Below are positions 7,141 to 12,731 of a stretch of DNA of 12,731 nt, piece after piece; position 1 is the stretch's first letter, and the number at the start of each line of letters is the position of its first letter. Origin of the DNA: UBA8296 sp031581145 (lineage in GTDB: Bacteria; Bacteroidota; Rhodothermia; Balneolales; Balneolaceae). The notes below the pieces were generated by a model. It was not told where the DNA came from. It saw only the letters and a program-made list of their open reading frames with translations, and did not search any database. The stretch spans positions 1-12,731 of the forward strand of contig JAVLBP010000029.1 of NCBI GenBank assembly GCA_031581145.1. The letters run 5' to 3'. Made by a program: the position numbers and the translations under genes.

Positions 7141-7710
7141 TTATGAGTTTCCTTCGTCTGGCTCAGCAATCGAAATCTTCTTTGGATAAACATCTTTGGC
7201 AATCGACTGGTACTGCTCTGATGACTCTTCCAATGCATCAAACGGCACGCCGTACAAAGCGCGAGCCTTTTCGTCTCGTAATTCGTTGTAGGCCCCTATA
7301 ACTTCATCAAGCATGTTGATGTAGATATTGTAGGGAGTTTGACGATCCGTTTTTATGGAGATAATCGCGTCCGTTGGGCCTTCTGACAGGTTTTCAACAC
7401 ATGGATTGCCAGGCTCACAGTTGGTGATAAAGTCTTTAACCTTTTGTTTAACCTCAGTGATGGAGGATGGTGTTTCATCCAGGAGCACCAAACCTTGGGC
7501 GTTTACCAATATATTCAGAAGGTTGCGCTCTTTAATCGGTGGAGGATCAACGTTTTCATCAGGGATAGGTGGCAGTGTCAAACCAATTCCAGTGTCGACA
7601 TTGATTGTTGTCGTCACAAGGAAAAAGATGAGCAACAGAAATGCAATATCTGCAAGCGATGAGCCAGGAATTTCAGGATCTGGTCGTTTTTTCTTGTTGA
7701 GTAAAGCCAT
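7141..7710 (-). CDS. exbD: ExbD/TolR family biopolymer transport protein (first copy)
   Basis: 189-aa ExbD-family protein, longer than its neighbour because of an extended periplasmic domain. The cytoplasmic tail is basic (LLNKKKR), and the single membrane helix at about 18-37 (SLADIAFLLLIFFLVTTTI) carries the conserved proton-relay Asp21. After it comes a proline-rich linker (LPPIPDENVDPPPI) and the periplasmic domain, with the family-like strand ISIKTDRQTPYN around 115-126. Two cysteines sit close together in NCEPGNPC and could pair in the periplasm. A Shine-Dalgarno AAGGA lies 6 bases before the ATG. The gene starts 11 bases after the small membrane protein, so co-translation is likely. 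Together with ExbB it forms the energy-transducing complex that opens TonB-dependent receptors. Confidence 0.94.
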   Translation of the reverse strand: MALLNKKKRPDPEIPGSSLADIAFLLLIFFLVTTTINVDTGIGLTLPPIPDENVDPPPIKERNLLNILVNAQGLVLLDETPSSITEVKQKVKDFITNCEPGNPCVENLSEGPTDAIISIKTDRQTPYNIYINMLDEVIGAYNELRDEKARALYGVPFDALEESSEQYQSIAKDVYPKKISIAEPDEGNS

Positions 7711-7721
7711 GTTGGTTCCTT

Positions 7722-8054
7722 TTACCTAAAGACTCCACGAACCGTGGTCATTGTGACACCGACAACCATAAAAAGCATCATAGCGACAAGTGTTATAACA
7801 CCGGCTTCTTGTGCTGCTCCCGTGGCAGCAAATGAGCCACCAAACACAACAAACGGAACAGCAAATGCCGCAATCGATTTCACATCAGATTGGCCACCAA
7901 ATAATCCTTTTGCTCCTGAGGCTATCGCAATTAACAACGCTGCACCCAGCAAAGCAAAGGCTATAATCATAGCAATGAGCCCCTGATTTGTGAGCGCCAT
8001 AGCTAGAGCCACAACGAGAGCAATCGGTATCGTAAACGTTCTGAGTAATTTCAT
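7722..8054 (-). CDS. Small four-helix membrane protein within the exb operon, function unknown
   Basis: 110 aa, almost entirely hydrophobic, with predicted helices at about 8-21, 25-47, 60-79 and 84-105 separated by short Gly-rich loops (ASGAKGLFGGQSD). It has no catalytic motif I recognise and no charged residue inside the helices. A longer reading from a GTG at 8102 is possible, but the ATG at 8054 is preferred: AAAGGA at 8069-8064 lies 9 bases ahead, and the extra 16 residues are basic and unlike a leader. The gene sits between exbB (70-base gap) and the first exbD (11-base gap), a place where conserved accessory membrane proteins occur in some Bacteroidota exb operons. An accessory or assembly role in the Exb motor is inference from position alone. 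Confidence 0.85.
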   Translation of the reverse strand: MKLLRTFTIPIALVVALAMALTNQGLIAMIIAFALLGAALLIAIASGAKGLFGGQSDVKSIAAFAVPFVVFGGSFAATGAAQEAGVITLVAMMLFMVVGVTMTTVRGVFR

Positions 8055-8063
8055 TTTCTTTAT

Positions 8064-8069
8064 TCCTTT
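8064..8069 (-). promoter_or_regulatory. Ribosome binding site that fixes the small membrane protein start
   Basis: AAAGGA on the minus strand, 9 bases before the ATG at 8054. It supports this start over the GTG at 8102. Confidence 0.6.
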
Positions 8070-8124
8070 GGAGATATGCAAGCGCAAGCCTAAAACTTGC
8101 ACTCACATAACAACATATTCTGTA

Positions 8125-8814
8125 TTAGTCGGCGAGGATTTTCTTTCCTTGCTTCATCGTAGCTAGGGAGTCGATGAGTGCCACAGAGCTTTCCTCCATT
8201 TCTGCAATCATCCCATCAATCTTGCTCACACAGTAGTTGTAACCAACCTGAAGGATAATACCTGCAAGAAGACCCCCTGCTGTTGTCAATAGGGCAATCT
8301 TAATCCCTTCGGCCACAAGACTTGGAGAAATATCCGCAGCGGCTTGAATTGCATCGAAAGCCTCGATCATACCAACGACTGTTCCAAGGAATCCTAGAAG
8401 AGGTGCTGTCGCAATAAAGAGTGATAACCAAACGAGTCCTTTTTCAAGGAAGCTCATTTCAATAGAGCCAAACGTAGAGATCGCTTTCTCTGCTGCGTCG
8501 AGTCCTTCCTCCGCACGAAGAAGACCAGCCTGAAAAACAGAGGCTACGGGGCCACGGGTATTGGCACACACTTCGATAGCCGCATCTACGCCACCAGAAT
8601 CTAACGCTTCTTGTACGTCACGTGTAAATTTCTTGGTATCAATATCCGCAAGGTTGAGTGTAATAATGCGTTCAAGGAAAATGGCTAGTCCAAGGATAAG
8701 TGCGATCAATACAGGCCACATCCAAGGTCCACCTTCGTTAAACTTTTCTACGATGACATTAAAAAATCCAGCATCTGCTCCTGATTGAAGAAAAAAGAGA
8801 GCGATAGTTTCCAT
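8125..8814 (-). CDS. exbB: MotA/TolQ/ExbB proton channel family protein
   Basis: 229-aa inner-membrane proton channel, the core of the ExbB-ExbD motor that energises TonB. It has the family's three transmembrane helices: about 32-51 (MWPVLIALILGLAIFLERII), 127-147 with the signature APLLGFLGTVVGMIEAF, and 168-195 (GIKIALLTTAGGLLAGIILQ). A long cytoplasmic loop between helices 1 and 2 and a short charged C-terminal tail complete the usual layout and length. The ATG at 8814 is chosen because GGAG (8825-8822) lies 7 bases upstream and the frame starts cleanly there. It is the first gene of the operon and has a sigma-70-like promoter about 50 bases upstream. TolQ is an alternative name, but two exbD-type partners downstream and no tolB or pal favour ExbB. 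Confidence 0.95.
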   Translation of the reverse strand: METIALFFLQSGADAGFFNVIVEKFNEGGPWMWPVLIALILGLAIFLERIITLNLADIDTKKFTRDVQEALDSGGVDAAIEVCANTRGPVASVFQAGLLRAEEGLDAAEKAISTFGSIEMSFLEKGLVWLSLFIATAPLLGFLGTVVGMIEAFDAIQAAADISPSLVAEGIKIALLTTAGGLLAGIILQVGYNYCVSKIDGMIAEMEESSVALIDSLATMKQGKKILAD

Positions 8815-8864
8815 AATATGACTCCAGAGAATGACTTTTATTAGTGGAGGTTAGTTGAAGTCTG

Positions 8865-8893
8865 ATATTAGTCTATTCTTTTTAAAAACTCAA
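8865..8893 (-). promoter_or_regulatory. Sigma-70-like promoter for the exb operon
   Basis: On the minus strand TTGAGT (8893-8888) and TAATAT (8870-8865) are separated by exactly 17 bases. Transcription would start near 8858, giving a leader of about 44 bases before exbB. The spacing is ideal and the hexamers are near consensus, but the region is AT-rich, so chance is possible. It does not fit the TAnnTTTG motif of Bacteroidia. Confidence 0.5.
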
Positions 8894-8946
8894 AGAAGGA
8901 TTTGATTTTTTAACATTTAGACAGGATTTGCGATCACATGTCTGCC

Positions 8947-8968
8947 GTTTTCTACGAATGTTTTCTAC
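8947..8968. repeat. Paired 9-bp direct repeats upstream of the exb promoter
   Basis: GTTTTCTAC occurs at 8947-8955 and 8960-8968, 13 bases apart start to start, in the gap between the giant outer-membrane protein and exbB. This could be a regulator site centred about 65 bases upstream of the -35 element, or a small duplication. The rest of the gap 8815-9031 shows no terminator hairpin that I can find. Confidence 0.4.
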
Positions 8969-9031
8969 AGGCCCATGTTGGTGTCATTTATCCAGAGTCC
9001 GTGGTTCAACCTTCCCATTTATTAGGTGTAT

Positions 9032-12000
9032 TTATAAAATCCATCGAGCGGTGGCTTGGACGGTTTGACGCAACGAAGTGGCCCTATCTCGGCCAAATGG
9101 GTCATTTCCCACCCAAACGCCTACAGATTGTAAGCCCAATTCAAACTCCCCTATCTCGCCTTGAATATCGAGTGACCAGCCTCCACCCAGCCCCTCTCCA
9201 ACACCTTGCGTAAGTTCAAAATTGACAAATGGATTGGTGGATGGACTCGATGAAATCCACTGGCCATGCACAGATGCGCGAATTTGTAAGCGAGTCGCTG
9301 TAAAGGATCGAACGGTAAATTCAGCCCGATGGCGTTGACTTCGAGGTGTGTTGCCCCCACGAGATAAACTTCTGTTCTCCTGAGTAAATTGTGAGCCTGC
9401 ACTTGCCTGAAGCGTGAGTGATCGTGAACGTCGCTGAGACCACATGAGCATGAAATGCGCTCGGTTTAGGTCATAAGATCGATTTGAAAAGGCTCCTGAT
9501 GTGACTTGGTTCGACTCCCACGATACGCTTGGTGTCCATTTTGAGCCAGTCCATGTTGAGCCAGTCCGTGTTGAGCCAGTCCGTGTTGAGCCAGCTTGAC
9601 TCCCCAAAGTGGCTGACAGTTTAATGAATACCATGGCATTGTCTTCAATCCCGCGACCTGCATCTCGTAGCGATTGGGTGTAAAGTCCTTGCAACGATGC
9701 ACCTTGAATGGCCATCGCCGATGCACCCTCGGTTTGAGTAGGTGCACTCCATTGTATAGATTCATCAATGGTTAACCGACCCATACGTGTTGTTTGGTCA
9801 TTCAAATACAAGCTAGGGTCGAATGAAAGCAGTTTTAGCGGGTTCTCAGTTCTTGATTCTTCAACAAGCTGTATGGAAGATGTCCACTGCCATGGTGATT
9901 TTGGATCTTGGTTTTGATGCTGCCATTGTGCTCGAAGTGTACTAAGGGATTCAAATTCTGTACTGATTAATTGACGAAGAACATAGTCACCCTCACCAGG
10001 GACCAGCGCAGGAAAGAATTCATCAAACTGCTCTACCCCATCCTGGTTCACATCATCCCAAACATGCGTTCCAAATTGTGGTCCCACAAAAACATAGCTA
10101 AAGGATTGAGTTGGACGTTGCTCCGCGTCGAGTTGGATCAATACAAGCCCTTGGTCTCGTGACGGTGTGATCCCGTATCGCGTCTGATGAAAAAGGTTCA
10201 CCTGTGTCGCCTGATCTTGATTCACTCTCCATTCGAAGCGTTGCTGGGCTTGGACGGACGCATTGGGTTCCCACAACACCTCCCCACCTAAGCCTCGAAT
10301 ACGTTCTTGTTGGATCCACTGGGATGGGCCTGCCTGGGACGAACTTGCTAGGGACTGGCTTGCATTGGACGGACTTGCTAGGGACTGGCTTTCATTGGAC
10401 GGACTTGCTAGAGAAGGGCGCTTTAGGACTCGCAACCGCCCATAAAGCGAGAGCTCAGCCTTCGTGGTTTGAATCCCAACACGTGGCTGCAGGTCTAGTC
10501 GTTGTAGTGAATCTTGCAAGGTTTGGCGTCGATAACGGCCATCCCATCCCACAAACCATACATCAGTCAGTGGTACACGACCTGAGGAGTTGAGACTTGT
10601 CCGTTGGCCTACGTCATGCCAAGCTGTATGCTGCACCTCAAGGGAAGCTTTTGGGCTTGTGAATTTTGATTGGTGTGCCCATCCTTGATAGCGTCCGAGG
10701 CTCAACCACTGGTTATGCGTCATGACCCTAATGCTTCTTTGTGCCGATCTCCAAGTGGCTGACTGCTCTAATGACATTTCTCGCAAGCCCAAGGCTCTGG
10801 TAGATGCAATCCTAGGGCCTGTTTTAGATGATGAAGTAGAGGGGAAACTGGAGACCGGATCCTCCAAACCGAGTCTCCAAGCATACATAGGATCTCGTAT
10901 GGGGTCTAAGGTTTCAAATCGCTTCCCTGTCATTCGCGCTTCGAGACCAAATCCACCAAGCCCCCCTGCCACTCGGAGTGAGTCTCCTTGTAAAACAATC
11001 CAAAAGCCTTGATCGGTATTATCCTGGTCATCAATGGAAGAAAAACGGTTCGCATCCACGTCACTTAAGGCCCATTCTGCCGACAGTGTCCAAGAAGGAT
11101 GAATCTGCGTGGTGGCAGCCAGTGTCAAAAGTTGTCTAGAGACGGGTGGCTGAGCCTGCACGATGGGCTCATAGGCACCCTGCCCCTGCCCAACCCAGGT
11201 GTAAATGATGCCATTGGTTTCATCTAGGAGTCGTTTGTAGCTCCCTAACCCTTCACCTAAATTTGAGAATCGGACTCGATATACCGCCTTTGAGTCTCCT
11301 GGCCTGTAGTCATAATACGTCGTGGCATTACCGTCGATAACGGTATCAATTTTCACGTACAGTGGATAGGTAGCATCCTCTAAACGCCCCACTGAATCAA
11401 CTCCCGAAATCCCAATATTGGCCAATGGATCACCCAACGTCTCGAACGCATCTGAGCGCTCAGACTCATTCGCGTCGGCTTCTCTGAGATACGAGGCCGT
11501 GACAGAGAGTCTACCCGATGCCAAACCATTCGCCGTGGACTGCGCTTGGAGGAGTGTGCGTGTGTAGTTTTGGGTGATATACTGAAATTCTACTCTCAAG
11601 ACATCGGTCGATGAAAGTACCTCCGAACCGGTGTATGTAATTTCGGCAAACGCCGCGTCTAGGGTGTATCCTTGGTCTATTCCCCGTCGAAGTCGTTGCC
11701 CGTTGAGCCACACTTTTTCCGTCCCTGGAAGAATGATAATGGAAGACTCGTTATACTTCCCTTGAAGTGGATACGGTCCTCGAATCCCTTCCTTAGGCTG
11801 GATGGTAAGTTCATGAATTTCACCCCTTTGAGCAGCCAATGACACGACCGATCGATGGTTTAACGAGGAAGAGTCGGGCTGAATGACGATGCTGGCACCT
11901 TGCAGCATCCGCTTCACAGGGGTGAATCGCGTTTCGGCATAATCAATGGAGACGTCACCCAACGTGGCCTGTCCAAGTGAGGACATATAATCAATTCGCA

Positions 12001-12703
12001 GTCGATCCAGCTCTGCCAAGGATTGAGTTGCCCCATCAGGCATAATCGGGATATTCCTGTCATTGAGCTGAGCCTTGAGTTGACCATCCTCGCCAATGGG
12101 GCCTTCAACAAGGAGCTGTAATTCACCATCGAGTGTCGCCTGCTGATTGGATCCAGTCAAGACAGATCTGGATAATGAGCCCGTTGCACGTAGCTTGGAC
12201 GTTTCGTTGGACTGGGAATTCTCCAAGAAGCCTTGGGTGTCGAGGGTAGAGTTGGTTGCTGCAGGGTCATTAAGGCCAGGGGATGTAGAGTCTGGTCCAG
12301 CATAATCAGCTGGGTCAGCAGTATCCGATTGTGTCTGGGTAAATCTTGGAATGACTTCGAAGCGGACACATGTGGTGTCAGATGACGTACACGGCGCCTG
12401 TTTGATTTGAATGGAACGGGCAGTATTTGGCTCGAGCGTGTCTGGCTGAGTTGTATCGGTTTGAGTTGTATCAAATTGAGCTGCCTCAGATTGAGTTGTG
12501 TCAGATAGAGCTGTGTCAGATTGAATCGTAAATGACACAGCCCTGTACGTCGATACGTCAACCCCAAGGGCTTGGGCTGGACTTAAGAGTCTGAAAATGA
12601 TCCAACATAAAATCAGACTACCATCCCAAGAACGAGTCAAAATGCTATTAGAATACCCAGATAAACGACTATTCTTGGACCTCTTTGTCGATCCCTTTAT
12701 CAA
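9032..12703 (-). CDS. Giant outer-membrane beta-barrel protein of unknown function
   Basis: About 1200 aa. Numbering from the TTG at 12703, a hydrophobic export signal lies at about 28-46, ending SPAQA. Residues 60-165 are disordered and rich in Asp, Thr, Gln and Ser, with a possible cysteine pair (105, 112). A conserved-looking domain follows: GSLSRSVLTGSNQQ (175-188), LNDRNIPIMPDGATQSL (213-229), EGIRGPYPLQG (305-315) and VWLNGQRLRRGID (331-343). From memory these match a large, widely distributed Bacteroidota outer-membrane family without assigned function. The remainder is a long series of amphipathic strands, probably a large barrel. An EF-hand-like loop, DVNQDGVEQFDE, sits at 884-895. 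Three tandem-repeat tracts lie inside the gene. The start is uncertain: the frame is open to the window edge and no ATG is near. The TTG at 12640, giving MTRSWDGSLILCW, makes a more ordinary signal peptide and avoids overlapping the upstream gene end. Confidence 0.85.
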   Translation of the reverse strand: MIKGSTKRSKNSRLSGYSNSILTRSWDGSLILCWIIFRLLSPAQALGVDVSTYRAVSFTIQSDTALSDTTQSEAAQFDTTQTDTTQPDTLEPNTARSIQIKQAPCTSSDTTCVRFEVIPRFTQTQSDTADPADYAGPDSTSPGLNDPAATNSTLDTQGFLENSQSNETSKLRATGSLSRSVLTGSNQQATLDGELQLLVEGPIGEDGQLKAQLNDRNIPIMPDGATQSLAELDRLRIDYMSSLGQATLGDVSIDYAETRFTPVKRMLQGASIVIQPDSSSLNHRSVVSLAAQRGEIHELTIQPKEGIRGPYPLQGKYNESSIIILPGTEKVWLNGQRLRRGIDQGYTLDAAFAEITYTGSEVLSSTDVLRVEFQYITQNYTRTLLQAQSTANGLASGRLSVTASYLREADANESERSDAFETLGDPLANIGISGVDSVGRLEDATYPLYVKIDTVIDGNATTYYDYRPGDSKAVYRVRFSNLGEGLGSYKRLLDETNGIIYTWVGQGQGAYEPIVQAQPPVSRQLLTLAATTQIHPSWTLSAEWALSDVDANRFSSIDDQDNTDQGFWIVLQGDSLRVAGGLGGFGLEARMTGKRFETLDPIRDPMYAWRLGLEDPVSSFPSTSSSKTGPRIASTRALGLREMSLEQSATWRSAQRSIRVMTHNQWLSLGRYQGWAHQSKFTSPKASLEVQHTAWHDVGQRTSLNSSGRVPLTDVWFVGWDGRYRRQTLQDSLQRLDLQPRVGIQTTKAELSLYGRLRVLKRPSLASPSNESQSLASPSNASQSLASSSQAGPSQWIQQERIRGLGGEVLWEPNASVQAQQRFEWRVNQDQATQVNLFHQTRYGITPSRDQGLVLIQLDAEQRPTQSFSYVFVGPQFGTHVWDDVNQDGVEQFDEFFPALVPGEGDYVLRQLISTEFESLSTLRAQWQHQNQDPKSPWQWTSSIQLVEESRTENPLKLLSFDPSLYLNDQTTRMGRLTIDESIQWSAPTQTEGASAMAIQGASLQGLYTQSLRDAGRGIEDNAMVFIKLSATLGSQAGSTRTGSTRTGSTWTGSKWTPSVSWESNQVTSGAFSNRSYDLNRAHFMLMWSQRRSRSLTLQASAGSQFTQENRSLSRGGNTPRSQRHRAEFTVRSFTATRLQIRASVHGQWISSSPSTNPFVNFELTQGVGEGLGGGWSLDIQGEIGEFELGLQSVGVWVGNDPFGRDRATSLRQTVQATARWIL
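9541..9594. repeat. 15-bp minisatellite in the giant outer-membrane protein gene (C-terminal part)
   Basis: Three full units of the form TTGAGCCAGTCCRTG (9541-9555, 9556-9570, 9571-9585) plus a 9-base partial copy. They encode the five-residue repeat GSTRT/GSTWT, so copy-number changes keep the reading frame. Confidence 0.9.
10019..10054 (-). other. EF-hand-like calcium-binding loop codons
   Basis: Twelve codons encode DVNQDGVEQFDE, matching the DxNxDGxxxxxE calcium loop pattern. It lies between predicted barrel strands of the giant outer-membrane protein, so it could bind calcium in an extracellular or periplasmic turn. No paired second EF hand is visible. Confidence 0.5.
10337..10411. repeat. 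30-bp minisatellite in the giant outer-membrane protein gene (middle part)
   Basis: Two full 30-base units (10337-10366, 10367-10396) differ at only two positions and are followed by about half of a third. They encode the ten-residue repeat SLASPSNASQ. The unit is a multiple of three, so length changes stay in frame. Confidence 0.9.
12446..12520. repeat. Degenerate 15-bp repeat tract encoding (DTTQx)n
   Basis: Five consecutive 15-base units resembling TTGAGTTGTATCAGA lie at 12446-12460, 12461-12475, 12476-12490, 12491-12505 and 12506-12520, with a decayed sixth to 12535. They encode the Asp-Thr-Thr-Gln-rich stretch just after the signal region of the giant outer-membrane protein, probably an unstructured periplasmic or surface linker. 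Confidence 0.85.
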
Positions 12704-12731
12704 GAAATGATATAAACTCCTCAGCAGGGAT
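12669..12731 (-). CDS. C-terminal end of an upstream gene (start outside window)
   Basis: Reading from the right edge on the minus strand, a frame different from the giant outer-membrane protein gives 20 residues (IPAEEFISFLDKGIDKEVQE) and then TAG at 12671-12669. The composition, acidic with an amphipathic-helix pattern, looks like a real protein terminus rather than a shadow. If so, the giant protein gene either overlaps it by 35 bases (TTG at 12703) or starts just after it (TTG at 12640). The family cannot be named from 20 residues. Confidence 0.45.
   Translation of the reverse strand: MPAEEFISFLDKGIDKEVQE

Noticed and set aside
8055..8102. N-terminal extension of the small membrane protein from GTG at 8102
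   Set aside because: The ATG at 8054 has a good Shine-Dalgarno site and begins a clean first helix; the extension does not.
8938..9213. 91-aa plus-strand frame starting in the gap before the giant outer-membrane protein gene
   Set aside because: About two thirds is antisense to the end of the giant gene, the Shine-Dalgarno spacing is poor, and the composition resembles a shadow.
9541..12520. The repeat tracts as a CRISPR array
   Set aside because: Units are contiguous without spacers, in frame, and encode protein repeats.

Overview
The window looks like chromosomal DNA from a moderate-GC member of the Bacteroidota/FCB group. The Rhodothermota/Balneolota side is my best guess, and this is inference. 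The reasons are a TonB-dependent receptor with an N-terminal carboxypeptidase-regulatory-like domain, an ExbB-ExbD-ExbD energiser operon, a very large outer-membrane beta-barrel protein of a type I remember from Bacteroidota, and a mixture of genes with Shine-Dalgarno sites (exbB, the small membrane protein, the first exbD) and genes without. Every convincing gene is on the minus strand, so the biological order runs from high to low coordinates.

Layout in transcription order. (1) 12731-12669: the last codons of an upstream gene. (2) 12703-9032: a giant outer-membrane protein with a disordered Thr/Gln/Asp-rich N-terminal region and three separate in-frame minisatellites. (3) 8814-5622: an apparent operon of exbB, a 110-aa four-helix membrane protein, two exbD genes and a ThiL-like gene, behind a good sigma-70-like promoter at 8893-8865. 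(4) 5422-3362: ftsH. (5) 3226-362: a TonB-dependent receptor. (6) 335-1: the N-terminus of a secreted protein whose 3' end lies outside the window. There is no gene-free stretch over 300 bases; the longest gaps are 8815-9031 and 5423-5621.

How the parts fit. The Exb proteins supply proton-motive-force energy for outer-membrane transport, and the receptor at 3226-362 is a plausible client. No tonB gene is visible. The receptor and the secreted protein are separated by 26 bases and probably form a two-gene uptake unit.

The two most interesting signals are these. First, an array of 7-mers with an exact 11-bp period lies between ftsH and the receptor and overlaps the ftsH stop codon. It contains the hexamer TTAACA twice at the spacing of a PhoP/PhoB box, which suggests the receptor pair is phosphate-regulated. 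Second, the gene in the position of thiL (thiamine-monophosphate kinase) keeps the family fold signatures but has lost most of the conserved acidic active-site motifs, so it may be a pseudoenzyme. The window is also rich in short tandem duplications: 15-bp and 30-bp units in the giant outer-membrane protein, a 21-bp unit that duplicates the exbD stop-codon region, and a 13-bp unit between thiL and ftsH.
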